DNA from: Orbilia blumenaviensis
Taxonomy: Eukaryota > Ascomycota > Orbiliomycetes > Orbiliales > Orbiliaceae
Length of the DNA stretch: 64,000 nucleotides
Direction of reading: 5' to 3'
Assembly (NCBI GenBank): GCA_036872755.1
Contig: JAVHNS010000007.1
Location: forward strand, 1,116,001-1,180,000
Position numbers and translations under genes: made by a program. Position 1 is the first letter of the stretch. Every line of letters begins with the position of its first letter. Below, one piece after another: positions 1-10,960 of the stretch. A model generated the notes under the pieces. The model was not told where the DNA came from. It did not search any database and saw only the letters and a program-made list of their open reading frames with translations.

Positions 1-1273
1 TTCCACCCTCCTTCTTCTACGCGTACATCATCGTGCTGTCAGTCTCTTTCGATGTGCACCTGCCAGGTTCTCAAATTGGTTTCGCCTAAAATTGATTCCG
101 ACGTCAGCTTCTACATTGGATTTCGCTTCAACCCTCAACTCTTACAAAAGATTGGGTGCGCCAACATATCATGTTCTTATTCTCATATATATCTTTACTT
201 AATACTTCTTACCTGGATCAGCGACTCACTACGCTACGCAGATTACGCTCGCGGCTTTGGGGCTATCTTCTCTGTTTCCCTTTCGGTTCTGCTGCCTGTC
301 CTCCTTCACTTCAAGTTTTCACTAGGATTTCCCCTTTCTATTCTTCATTTATTTCATTCATCTCTAAGGCTTCTCGGGAATATTTTACTATAGTATGAAT
401 CCTATCGCATATCCTTTTCAGTTTCAGATAGTTGGAAGAATTTATGAACAAGTGTTTTGCCTATTTATCTTTTAATCGATTAGCTTACATTAAAGCTTAA
501 CATTTATTTATTTACCTACTTATATCAATGCAAGATAGTTATGCAATGAAGTTGTATTAACCTTTAAGGTTTCGCACTAGTGTACCTGACTACCTGTTAC
601 CACGGAATCAATATTATATTTTCTCTACATGTCTGCAGGCAAGCACATGTAGAGGTACCTACATCACAGCTGCCAACCAGGACCAGGATCAACCCCGGTC
701 CACAATGTAGCTGCAATGAGGTTTGCATTACATATATTAGGCCATCCTTTATCCTTAAATCCGATACAGACCATCAAGTACAAGTAGTCGCCAAGCTCGA
801 GCACCCACAGGAATAATTAGAGCAAACCTATCATATGGGTTGCAATTGGCTTAACCCACCAAGGAGCTACAGGTGGTGCCATGGCAAGCTTTTCAGCATA
901 ACAGGTGTCTCACTCGTTGTCACCAGCGCTCAGATTCATTGTAAAAATCTCGAGGACTGACGATACGTATGTAGGTAGACATTTCTCCCTCCATATACGT
1001 TTGAACCCTGTTTGAAAAAAATATATATGCATTTGCGCATAAGCTTGCCAGAAATGAAGAAGAAATTTTGTATGCACTTTGAGCCCTTGATACATGCGCC
1101 AACCGCTTAGAAGCGGCTCTTCGGATCCCAGAGCAGAACAAAACACCAAACCCGCTCATAGATATTTCTTTCAGTTGAGAAACTGGTAATATGTACATTA
1201 TAGGCTTAGGCATACCTTCTGTAGTGTTAGCACGCTCTAGTAGGCACTGCGTGGAAATTTGCTCCCGTCAAAC
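1..1273. other. Gene-poor left edge
   Basis: No supported gene. The first 400 bases are pyrimidine-rich, like the 5' leaders of other genes in this window, and could belong to a gene outside it. The two short overlapping ORFs there have no recognisable domain. The last 400 bases are the downstream region of the vWA gene that ends at 1274. Confidence 0.5.
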
Positions 1274-3375
1274 TTATTTAGTCTGTTGCCCAAGAGCTGC
1301 TAAAAAGATTTCAAGCAGCTGTATTTCGAAAAATCATTAGTTAACTCACTAATCGACTCGCTAAATGTCTTCAAAGTTTCCATTAAACTAAAATTCGGGG
1401 CGGAACTTACCTTTTTGACGTATTCTTTATTTCCATGGGCTTCGGCAGCCATCCGAGCCCTCGCCATAACGGCTGCGTTATCATCCGGTAGTTTTTCCAT
1501 AGAACAGTATACCCATTCACTCAATTCTTTACACCGTTTAAGTTGCCTCAAAAAACTTTCGGCACAACCATCATTCCCAATCTTTGAAATGATAAAAATA
1601 ACAGCTGCTTCGCCGTAGCCCATTACCTCTTTCGACCCCTTGCAGTTTATAACAGCATCTTTAAAGGCATCTTCACCCTCTCCGGTAGGCTAGATCATCC
1701 ATGTTGGTTAGTAAATAGTGAAGCCCCTGGTGAATATTAAAGTATAAAAAAATCTCATGGTTTCAACTTCAGTACTTACTGCCCCATCTGTAATTACCAC
1801 TACAATCAAAGGTTTGGTAAATCTTCCTTCCCGCATCTTTTGTATTACCATTGGCTGAATGATTTTTTCATTGACCTTTTTCCCCAGTTCCGTAATACCA
1901 CCCCAATCTTCCTCCACAGCGCTCCATTGGTTCTCAATGAATTCTCTACCCACCATATTATCCCAACGACCATTCGCGTCATTTTCGTAATTCAAAAAAC
2001 GAATGGATATCCCAGTAGGCTCGATAATAGTTGCAATCTCAGAGATCCTCCCTAGTGTTGCTTTCAAGGGAGTTATACGGTCCTCCCCTTCCTCATTTTC
2101 GTCCGCCATCATCGAATAGCTGTCGTCTATTTTCTCGAAAATCATTTTAGAGTCCGATAGATTAAATTAGTATAGGGCTTACGTACCACATAGAATGACG
2201 AAATCGTAGAGGGCAAGTTTAGTAAGCTGCTTCGCATCTCCTGGAGTTAGATCATATTTCTTCATAATTTCCTTTGCTTTTCGCGCCGCATCTCGCATAG
2301 TTTCTTTAAATTCTGGGCTATTAGGGTCCAGGAGCCCAGTAAAATTTCGCCGAATGAATGCTTCAGCGTATGCAATATACTCCTGCTCCAGGTCTTCAAT
2401 AGGGGGCAGGGCGGGTTGCGTGAAGCCACCCCCGTGGAACCGTTCATCACCATTTATTGATGGTACAACGCTCGATGCGGAGCCCGTCGATGATTTATCA
2501 TCACGAGAAAATATAGAATCGGGATCAGTAGTCACCGTTTCTTGACGCACGACACCGGGTTGGCTCGGCTCGTCATCCACAGCACGGATGGGCACCGGGG
2601 AATTCCCAGTAGCTGTGGAACCCTGCTGATTTGCAGGAACCGAAGGAGTATTCGGTCCCACAGGAACGGCAGGCACTTGAGGGGCCCCTGCGGCTGGGGA
2701 TTCTGGTTGGTTGGTGGGAATTGAACGGCTGGTTTGACTTGTACCGCCCGCAGACCCCTGTTCTCCAGTATTTGATGTCACAGGCGTGCTATCAACACTA
2801 ATAGGTGATACAGTTTTATTTCCGGAAGTTGGGTCTAGCTCTAGGGGAACTCGGTCAGCATTATTTTTAGGAATAAAAAAGGTAGGCCCATGTCACGCAG
2901 AGAGGTAGGGATGTCTTCAATATAAACCAGACCCAGATCATCGAAATCTCATCGTTTCTCATGGGCTAGAATGCTTCTAGTTTACGAGACACCTCATAAA
3001 GCAAAGATATTTTATCTTACCGGTTTGGGGGGTATTAACACCTTGGCCATTTTGACGCTCCCGCTCCTGCTTCCGGTTTTGTTCAATATGTTCCCGCTCT
3101 TCCTTTTCCACAATATCGATTGTTTCCGAGAAGGACTTTGGAAATTTTCCCTCGATTTTCGTTTTTAGTTTTTCCGCCAACCTTCTAATTAGTCCCTTAT
3201 ATTCTGAATCGGAGCGATCCTTACACGCTTTTCTCAGACGCAGAAGGTCTTTACGTTTAACGTATTTTTTAATAGATTCATGAAAATTTAGACTCTTGAG
3301 GGCCTTTAGGAGGTCCTCGTATAGCTGTTCTGTTTTTCTTTCAGCCGGTGGGGCTGGATTTGAGTCGTTGGTCAT
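1274..3375 (-). CDS. von Willebrand factor A (vWA) domain protein, 559 aa, five exons
   Basis: Exons on the minus strand: 3375-3021, 2840-2187, 2126-1780, 1689-1411 and 1318-1274. All phases agree and the donors are GTAAGA, GTACGT, GTAAGT and GTAAGT. Residues 1 to about 120 are charged and helical. Residues 120 to about 300 are rich in Pro, Ser, Thr and Gly and look disordered. A vWA domain follows from about 330. The second intron splits its metal-ion-dependent adhesion motif: splicing creates FVILCDDSYSM, with the D-x-S-x-S residues at about 337-341. A second metal-site strand reads VVVITDGA. vWA domains fold like Rossmann domains and usually bind protein ligands through a metal ion; the ligand here is unknown. 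There is no signal peptide, so it is probably cytoplasmic. The last exon is only 45 nt and is the least certain part. Before the retrotransposon inserted, this gene was the divergent neighbour of the SERAC1-ankyrin gene. Confidence 0.8.
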
Positions 3376-4447
3376 CGTATCGTAATAATTATCAAGCCGA
3401 AATCAATTAACAAGAAAGGCCGAAGGTCAGGGTTAAGAAAATAAACACAAACTTAAATATCTCAATGCGACGAATATTCGAATATACTGCTGCTTTACAC
3501 TGCGAGTAGGCACGGTAAGGTACAATATATGATTTCAGAAACACGGGGAGAAGGCATATATATATAGATGCAGAGAGGGTTGTAAAAGAGTATCCACCAG
3601 CTGCCCCTAAATTAGGGCCTTAACTTTCGCCTTATTTGGGCCGCCATATCAATTTACTTTCGATATATTCCTCAATGGCCATACAATAGCGGAAAAACCA
3701 TAGGGAAAACGCAATGGACCCTCAACATCCAGAAATGCAACAAAACTTGACTGCCAAATCCAACACGTGAACACACCGCTAAGCTTCCTCAAAACGGCGG
3801 GGTATACTTTCGACTTCATCACCAGGATGCACTAAATCTCTGTTCAAAAATGACGTGGACGGTTGGATAGACCCGCAAGAGGCACGAAAGCCCTTGACGT
3901 GGTCGAACATTGCATATATGCATGCACATACCCAAGTACATGCGCTAGCAAGGGTTCAAAAAGTTTGTCAGGTATCCTCGAGAAGGTAGAAAATCAGATG
4001 CAAGCCCCGCGCTGAGAGAGTGCCGCCCCGCTATTGAGATCCTTATCCCGTCGAGGATACTCGAAGGATCATGAAAATGAACACAGAGTGCACTCCAACT
4101 AGAAACATCCTGCATGGACAACGAATCTACACCAGAGATTCAGGAAATACTTCCGTTCGGTGTTTCCCCGATGTTAATTGGGGAAGGTTTAGCACTCAAA
4201 TGCACTACAAAGCTTATGTAGGCAAGCGAAACAGCTGAGATTCCAAGAAACTAGGAAGCATTCATGTATACCAGCAGAATATTTTCTATACCTGACACAA
4301 TGAAAAATATTGATTGTAATCCATAAACGTATAGGCTCTCGCAAAAACTGCTTATAAGTAGGGGCAAAAACTTCTAGGGAGTCTTCTGATGAATTGCAAT
4401 TGACCGCATACAACAAACCGGATCCAGTTCACTGTATTATTGTCATA
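3376..4447. other. Intergenic region between the vWA gene and the retrotransposon
   Basis: About 1.07 kb with no supported gene. It contains a short TA-repeat stretch near 3557-3570 and is AT-rich close to the vWA start. It was presumably part of a shared divergent promoter for the vWA gene and the SERAC1-ankyrin gene before the LTR element inserted. Confidence 0.5.
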
Positions 4448-4452
4448 CAACT
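4448..4452. repeat. Target site duplication, left copy (CAACT)
   Basis: The five bases CAACT directly precede the left LTR and recur directly after the right LTR at 11064-11068. A 5-bp duplication is typical of Ty3/Gypsy integrases. Confidence 0.85.
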
Positions 4453-4555
4453 TGTAGGGGGAGTGTGAGTGAAGTGAAGTGGGGATGATCTTCCATTGGT
4501 GTGTGTGCGCTAGCTGCATCTAATGTACATGTGCGTTGTGCGCGGGACTCCCACA
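4453..4555 (-). repeat. 3' LTR of the Ty3/Gypsy element (103 bp)
   Basis: It is identical to 10961-11063. On the plus strand it runs from TGTAGGGGGAG to GGGACTCCCACA. At 103 bp it is very short for a Ty3/Gypsy LTR, which is usually a few hundred bases. Confidence 0.92.
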
Positions 4556-4753
4556 GGCGGCCCACCTGAGTGAACCGTAGGGTCCGGAGAAAAGAAAAGA
4601 GATGGTCGAAGGACCCGAAGGAAACGGAAAAAAGAAAAAAAGGGGGAGCGCATCTAGTATACATGTATGAAGCAGCTAGCACAATGAAAAAACTTAACAT
4701 GAAAGAGCATAAAATAAAATAAAACCACTAGGCAGAGCCTAATCCTCCATAAG

Positions 4754-7700
4754 TTAATCCATAGGTTGGTCCATCTGTTCTGCATACTTCTGACTCTCCA
4801 GGCCTGTTTGTAGCTGGTTTTCGATACAATATTTCAATCTCGATCCGTTGATCGGATGTTTCAGCGTAATTGGTCGCTTTCCGGTAACTTCTTGGATCGT
4901 CTTTATTTTGTATGCGTTCTTGTCCAAGGTCTCCGCAATTTGAAAGGGGCCTTTCCATCTGCTGACGAAAATTGGACCAAACCCTTTGTCCATTCTAGAA
5001 TCTCGTAACCAAACTCTATCTCCGACAGCGTATTTATTCTGCTGTTCTTCCTCCATTGGCTTGGGCTTGTGTATTTCCTTCTGTATGTCCCTAAGTCCTG
5101 GTAGATAATCGTGTAACAGCTGTACACGCTTACTAATCAGTTCTTTGTATTTTTCTTCCGTTTCAACCCTTGGCATCTCGACGATTACGTCTCCTGGGAG
5201 TCGAATCTCCTGTCCGTATGCGAGGAAAGCTGGGCTGACACCTGTGCTGGTATGTGGGGTAGCTCTGTATGCCCAAAGAACGGCGTTTAGCGAATTAGCC
5301 CATTCGATACCGGCGCCAGAGGCTTTTCCAGTTGGGGCATCATTTTCTTCCATATCTATCTCCATGTCATCTACTGCGTTGATGTCTGCCATATGTTTGG
5401 AAAGCATAGACTTAATCGTCTGTATCGCTCTTTCCGCAGCTCCATTCGATTGTGGGTAATATGGTGTCGACATGTGGTGCTTCGTTTTCATCAACTCTGC
5501 GAAGGCTTCGATAACCTCGTTCACAAAATGGACACCACGGTCGCTTGTGATTGTGTCTGGGGCTCCGAACCGGCAACTAAGGTCGTAAAGACACTGTGCA
5601 GCTGTAATCTGGTCGTTTGTTTCCGTAGGTACCGCCTCTACCCACTTTGTGAGTCTATCGACCGCTAGGAATACATACTTATGACCGGTTAGACGGTCTG
5701 CTGGAAAGGGGCCGGCGAAGTCTATGTTCCAATGCTTCAGGACGTCCCCTGGGGTTGGTTTGTATCCGGGTATACTCAGTTTATCTTTTCTGGAGAACCG
5801 TTGGCAGACCTTGCATTGCTTTATGTATCTCTTGATAACTGTGGGCAATGCTGGGAACCAGTATGACCTTCCCATAAGCTTATAACATGTATTCGCAGCT
5901 CTGTGTGACACACCGTCGTGGAATTCTCTGATACGGTCAAATAATTCTTTTCCGTCCTGGATGACTTTGAGCCTTTGACCTTTATATGTCATCCATAGCG
6001 CCTCATCGTTGTCTATAAAACATGACTTGGCCAAAAGTTTGACCATTCGTTTTATTGGGCTTTCGAGCGTCTCTGGGATGGTTTTATCTTTGAGATACTT
6101 GTACACATGCTCCACTGCCTGTATCTTACGCTTCTGAGTCATTGTGTATCTTGGCATTTTTGCCGCTTCTGGGTAGTCGTGATCTATGTCTGGGATGATC
6201 ACATTCATCGCATATGACCCGTTCATTTGTAGATCAATCAAATCGGTTGAAGGGAACTCGGTGATGGTGTATAGTCTCGACTCCTCCATTCCCTCTTCAG
6301 CCTGAAACCGAAAGTCAACGGTTCCTGTCAGGGTATTGTTGTACCTGGTTTTTGCGATCGACCATGGCTCAATAAAACTCGAAGGCTTGCCTTCCTTATA
6401 TTCATTTATTGGCCCTCCAAGATCCGGACCAAACACCAGTTCTGCCGTTGTCATACATTCTTGTCCGTAATCGATATATAGCCTTGTGTATTGATCGGCT
6501 ATCATTCTGGATCCGCTTATCCACTCTATTTGAAATTCGTATTCCGCCAGCGCTACCGCATATCTTGCCACTGCTGGGTTGGTCGAAAACTTTGCGTCTA
6601 GGAGGAATTTATTGGCCCTTGAATCTGTTCGCCAAACAAACGGTACTGATGACAGCCATGCGTGAAATTTACCACAGGTGTATACCAAAGCTAGCGCCTC
6701 CAGTCTTGCGACATCATAATTGTATTGTGCCGGTGTTAAGCCCGTGGAGGCAAATGCTGTTACATACTCTAGGCCGTTCTCTCCGATTTGTGTGATTACT
6801 GCGCCTAATCCGCCTGGTATGGATCTGTCGTGCGAGCCTGGGGCTGCGTCCGTGTATACATAGGTCTTTCTGCCGTAGTCAAATGTGACCAAGACTGCCG
6901 GGCTTCGTAGGTATTCTTTGATATTGTCGTGCTCTACGATAGCTTCCGGTGTGAGTCGCAATTTTGTCTTTCCTTTGCCTTTTCGGCTCAATGCTATCAT
7001 GTTTTGGATTCTCAGGGCGTATCCCGGGACTCTGTCCCTGAATTGGTTCACCAATCCCAGGTTGCTTAGCAGGTCCGTGTATGTCTCTGGGTATTTCATT
7101 TTCCCGACTGCGTCGATGATATGTGGGGCGACCCTGATCATTCCGCCTCCTATGATACATCCTAGAGCTGTGAGCTCTCTCATGCCTATGACTGCCTTGC
7201 GCAGCTTCCATTTCCATCCATATTGCCTAGCCAATTCGTATAGCTCACGTCCTTGGCGCAAAAGTTCTTCGTATTCCTTATCTCCAGTACTTTGTTTGGT
7301 GACTTTACTTATAAAATCGTCGTAGTAGTTCATCAGCTTACCGTTCCTCTTGAGGCTGCTGTATGCGACGTCTGCATTCCTTGCAAGAGTGGCGGGGCCG
7401 TTTTTGTCACCGAACTGAAGTCTGGTTGCTATCATCAACTTGCCGAAAATCTCGAAAGCCGTATAGGCCTGATCTTCTTTCTGGATCTCAATTTGTTGGT
7501 ACCCCCTATCTGCGTCATGGGCCATGAAGAGGACCCCGTTCGCCATATACTCGTACATCTCCGTCATCGAGTGCACTGGGTATGGATCTGTCCTCATGAC
7601 TTCGTTTATAAGACGATAGTCTATGGCGACTCTTGCGTATTTAGGGTTTTCCGGTTCTTCCTTATTCTTTCTTACGACGACCAGTTGGGCCCTATAGTGT

Positions 7701-10594
7701 CCAGATGGGTATGGGGCTGGCTCGTAGATTTGCAACTCCAGAAGTGGGTCCATTTTGATGTGTATCATTCTGTCGTTTTTTGGAGATTTTAAATGCGGTC
7801 TGGGCTTCATGACGCATTCCTTATCACTCGTAAGTTCAATTCTATGCTTTATGGCGTCGATGTGGCCAAGATCTAGGGCACACCAACTAAAGACATCAGC
7901 GAACTCTAAGATTAGGTCCGCATAATTGTCTTTGAACCACTCCGGGGCTTCCTTGCCGAAAGTAACTTGGTTCTTCACGAATTCTTTAGATACAACAGGC
8001 ATTCCGTCCGCTTCTTCTGGCCAGGGGCCGTCGATCTCCGCAACAATATTCCTTTGTCCTATCGAAATCGCGTTTCCGTCGTTGACGTAGTAGAGTGGGC
8101 TGTCTGGTCCATATGGGAACCTGACGTTGGTCGTATTCGCAGTAGTAATAGCAGCCAGCGGCTGCACGTCGTCCTTTCTTGGTGGTCTTTTATTAGTGGT
8201 GGTTCGCAACTGTATAAATTTTGGCAGGCTTATGATCGCCGTGTTCCATCTCGGGAACAACGCCATCGCCGTTTTGCAAATAAACTTAGTTCCCAGTAGT
8301 AGTTCGAAATCCGCCTGTTCGACTACGTAGACTCTAATTCTGTAAATCACATCCTCCCAGCCAAACTTATAGTCATCATACATGCCGGTCGCAAGCAAAG
8401 TCTTTCTGTCGACTGTAGTGAACGTTATATCCGCTGGTATAGTATCGATATTCAACCGGACAACTTCTCTGCGTGGAATGACAGCATCTACGGCACCGGT
8501 ATCAAGAACAACCTTGATTTTCTCACCGTTAGCGTCTTCAGCATCGCAAGATAGGTTGGAATTGGGTATGAAGTGATCGATATGTTCCAGGCTGTCCACT
8601 TCGAAGACTTCTCTGAACCTATATTCACTGCCCAGAACTTGACAAAGAGGCAAAGATGTCACCTCTCCGTTCAGCTCCGTGGTAGATAGGTCGTCTATCT
8701 TTTCTTCCCTGGACAGACTTTCTGCCTCGTTCGTGGGGGTGTGTGGCAAATTGTGGGATTCAAAAAGGCCTTGTCTACCTTCGTTTGTTCCATTGTCGTG
8801 CGCATCAAAAAACATCTTTCCGCGCCCTTGGTCTACAACATTCTGAGGTCTTTGTTCGTTCTGAGATTGTCGTCTGGCTCTTGCCTGGTCTCGTTTTTGT
8901 TGATTTCGCGGTGATGGGCAATTGGGTGCATAATGTCCAGTCCCGTCGCAGTTATCGCATACAATGCTGGCTGGATCGAGATTGGAATTTCCTTGATACG
9001 CGCCTCGATTTTGATTTCCTTGATACGCGCCTCGATTTTGATAACCACCGCGTCCGCCTCTGTTGCTCTGATTGGGTTGATAGTCTTGCTGTTGTTGGTA
9101 TTGTTGGTAACCCTGGTAGCCTTGGTAGCCTCCGCGGGATCCACCTCTTCCACCTCTTCCTCTTCCACCATAGTACCCAGGTTGGTACGGTGGATTCTGA
9201 GGTGGGGGAGACGTTTGTCTTTGCATTTCCTTTAGTTTTTCGCACTCGTCTGTGGAATGGTTGCCTTTCGGGTGTAGGACACACTTGTCCTTGGGCTTTT
9301 CCTTTTCCTTATCCTTATCTCTATCCTTTTCTTTCCTTTTTTCTTTAGTTAAGTTCAGCTTCGCATCTTGGACCCAATTCTTGACTTGGTTCCAGAATTC
9401 CGCTTCGTTATCGTTGTATGGCACTTTATTCTTCAACCAATCTGGCCAGGATGCTTTGATTTTGGTTATCTTCATACTCCAAGTTGTGATATTTGCTCGT
9501 CGGCACAGGCGCTCGACATGTGACTTGAAGTTTGCGACACCCATATCTTCCTCTTTGAGGGGGTCCCATTTTAATGCATCAAGTTCTGCCAGCGCCAATG
9601 CTTCTTCCCTAGCTGGGTCGAATTCAGCAGCCAACAGCGCATACAAGCTTGACTCGACGGTACCAGCCGGCACCTGATTTGCGTTTTGGGCTACTTTCCA
9701 GCAATTTGGCTTAGTATGGGTAGGATCAGCTTTCCTGTTGTCCCACCACTCTCTTGCAGTTCCAGTGAACTTCTCAGCCAGATTAGCACAGAACTTCTTC
9801 CCTATTTCATAAACCTGAATTGAGGAAGGCGTTCCATCTGGGACATATGTATATCCTGTGTCTGGGGAACCAGTGACTGTCCCTCCATAGAAACATGGGA
9901 TATCTCTCGCATCACAATGGTCCTCGACTGCGGAGTCGAATTTACGCAATTCGTCTGCAAGTCCGGCAAATGACATGAATCCATCTGAGACCAGAATCTC
10001 CTTAGTCTTTGGCAAGACCGTACGGGGTGGAGGTTGTTGTGCCATCTGAGGTTGATTGACAGCTTGCGGCTGGTTAACTTGAGGTTGGTTAACAGCTTGC
10101 GGTTGGTTAACTTGAGGTTGATTTCCTTGAGGTTGATTTCCTTGAGGTTGATTGACTCGAGGTTGATTTACCTGAGGTTGTTGAGGTTGATTTGGATTGA
10201 TGTGTAAGTTCTGGATGTTCTGAAGTAAATTGTTGTCGTTATTATTATTATTATTATTTGCGACGATCGCCCTGTGCGTTGATATTGCTCCTGGGGTGAT
10301 CGTGAAGGTTGTCCGCAGTGGACCTTGATCGTCTTGGAAATTGAACCTGTTGGCAAATTCCTGTACAACTGCAATGTAGTCTTGATCAGACAAGGTCACG
10401 TCTAATCTTCTACCCGCGTGGCTTATGTATTGTGCTCTCGACTGTGAAGACAGCTGGTTGAGGTGGTTGTTCGCACAGACAAGGTATGCAGGTTCGTCCC
10501 ACGTTAAACCGTGACCATGTAGAACAACAATTGTTGCGCAATACCTATTGATCTCTCTGTCGGTTATGTCCCTTCCGTCGTATGTTACTACCAT
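4754..10594 (-). CDS. Gag-Pol polyprotein of the Ty3/Gypsy retrotransposon, 1946 aa
   Basis: A single uninterrupted ORF encodes both Gag and Pol with no frameshift. The first 110 residues form a domain I do not recognise. A low-complexity stretch with repeated NQPQ units follows (plus-strand 10055-10200), then the Gag core, an RGG/YQG-rich part, and a CCHC zinc knuckle (CDNCDGTGHYAPNC, near residue 545). The aspartic protease motif DTGA lies near residue 700. Reverse transcriptase carries YYDD near 1090, where YVDD or YIDD is more usual. RNase H has a TDAAPGS motif near 1250. Integrase has an H-H-C-C zinc-binding region (about 1560-1600) and the D-D-E core: IDFAGPF, TSDRGVHF and PQSNGAAERA. 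The C-terminus has a GPY/F-like module (RWKGPF) and no chromodomain. All catalytic motifs are intact. Confidence 0.95.
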   Translation of the reverse strand: MVVTYDGRDITDREINRYCATIVVLHGHGLTWDEPAYLVCANNHLNQLSSQSRAQYISHAGRRLDVTLSDQDYIAVVQEFANRFNFQDDQGPLRTTFTITPGAISTHRAIVANNNNNNNDNNLLQNIQNLHINPNQPQQPQVNQPRVNQPQGNQPQGNQPQVNQPQAVNQPQVNQPQAVNQPQMAQQPPPRTVLPKTKEILVSDGFMSFAGLADELRKFDSAVEDHCDARDIPCFYGGTVTGSPDTGYTYVPDGTPSSIQVYEIGKKFCANLAEKFTGTAREWWDNRKADPTHTKPNCWKVAQNANQVPAGTVESSLYALLAAEFDPAREEALALAELDALKWDPLKEEDMGVANFKSHVERLCRRANITTWSMKITKIKASWPDWLKNKVPYNDNEAEFWNQVKNWVQDAKLNLTKEKRKEKDRDKDKEKEKPKDKCVLHPKGNHSTDECEKLKEMQRQTSPPPQNPPYQPGYYGGRGRGGRGGSRGGYQGYQGYQQYQQQQDYQPNQSNRGGRGGYQNRGAYQGNQNRGAYQGNSNLDPASIVCDNCDGTGHYAPNCPSPRNQQKRDQARARRQSQNEQRPQNVVDQGRGKMFFDAHDNGTNEGRQGLFESHNLPHTPTNEAESLSREEKIDDLSTTELNGEVTSLPLCQVLGSEYRFREVFEVDSLEHIDHFIPNSNLSCDAEDANGEKIKVVLDTGAVDAVIPRREVVRLNIDTIPADITFTTVDRKTLLATGMYDDYKFGWEDVIYRIRVYVVEQADFELLLGTKFICKTAMALFPRWNTAIISLPKFIQLRTTTNKRPPRKDDVQPLAAITTANTTNVRFPYGPDSPLYYVNDGNAISIGQRNIVAEIDGPWPEEADGMPVVSKEFVKNQVTFGKEAPEWFKDNYADLILEFADVFSWCALDLGHIDAIKHRIELTSDKECVMKPRPHLKSPKNDRMIHIKMDPLLELQIYEPAPYPSGHYRAQLVVVRKNKEEPENPKYARVAIDYRLINEVMRTDPYPVHSMTEMYEYMANGVLFMAHDADRGYQQIEIQKEDQAYTAFEIFGKLMIATRLQFGDKNGPATLARNADVAYSSLKRNGKLMNYYDDFISKVTKQSTGDKEYEELLRQGRELYELARQYGWKWKLRKAVIGMRELTALGCIIGGGMIRVAPHIIDAVGKMKYPETYTDLLSNLGLVNQFRDRVPGYALRIQNMIALSRKGKGKTKLRLTPEAIVEHDNIKEYLRSPAVLVTFDYGRKTYVYTDAAPGSHDRSIPGGLGAVITQIGENGLEYVTAFASTGLTPAQYNYDVARLEALALVYTCGKFHAWLSSVPFVWRTDSRANKFLLDAKFSTNPAVARYAVALAEYEFQIEWISGSRMIADQYTRLYIDYGQECMTTAELVFGPDLGGPINEYKEGKPSSFIEPWSIAKTRYNNTLTGTVDFRFQAEEGMEESRLYTITEFPSTDLIDLQMNGSYAMNVIIPDIDHDYPEAAKMPRYTMTQKRKIQAVEHVYKYLKDKTIPETLESPIKRMVKLLAKSCFIDNDEALWMTYKGQRLKVIQDGKELFDRIREFHDGVSHRAANTCYKLMGRSYWFPALPTVIKRYIKQCKVCQRFSRKDKLSIPGYKPTPGDVLKHWNIDFAGPFPADRLTGHKYVFLAVDRLTKWVEAVPTETNDQITAAQCLYDLSCRFGAPDTITSDRGVHFVNEVIEAFAELMKTKHHMSTPYYPQSNGAAERAIQTIKSMLSKHMADINAVDDMEIDMEENDAPTGKASGAGIEWANSLNAVLWAYRATPHTSTGVSPAFLAYGQEIRLPGDVIVEMPRVETEEKYKELISKRVQLLHDYLPGLRDIQKEIHKPKPMEEEQQNKYAVGDRVWLRDSRMDKGFGPIFVSRWKGPFQIAETLDKNAYKIKTIQEVTGKRPITLKHPINGSRLKYCIENQLQTGLESQKYAEQMDQPMD

Positions 10595-10942
10595 CTGTCA
10601 CGTGATTCGTAGATATCTACGCGACTTCAATGGTGAATGGTTTGTGTTGTGTTGTTGACGTTGTGTTGTTGTTTGTTTGCGCTGAAGTCCTTTTGTGGGA
10701 AAAGTCACGTGATGACCCTAGCCCTAATTCGGACGTACGCGTCGCAATACACAAACTTCAATTCAATTGATTACCTAATCTAAAAGCTATTGGGATCACC
10801 AAGCAATTGGTGGTCTTCCTCCCTGTTAATTTACACGAATAATCTCTGGTAATACTTATCTATGTAAGAAGTTCTCAATAACAATTGATTCAATGAAAAG
10901 ATGTCGATGAAAAAAGTGGCGATGAACAAAATGTGGTGGTGT

Positions 10943-10960
10943 TCGCGGCGGTCGCACCAC
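10943..10960 (-). promoter_or_regulatory. Primer-binding site of the retrotransposon
   Basis: On the minus strand, one base after the 5' LTR, the sequence reads TGGTGCGACCGCC. The leading TGG complements the universal CCA end of a tRNA, as expected for the primer of minus-strand DNA synthesis. Which tRNA is used cannot be settled from this window. Confidence 0.7.

Noticed and set aside
52..398. Overlapping ORFs of 113 and 80 codons at the left edge
   Set aside because: Low-complexity, pyrimidine-rich and hydrophobic by base composition; no domain, no partner exon, two frames equally open.
8743..9677. Plus-strand ORFs opposite gag
   Set aside because: They are antisense shadows of a strongly supported Gag-Pol frame and have no domain.
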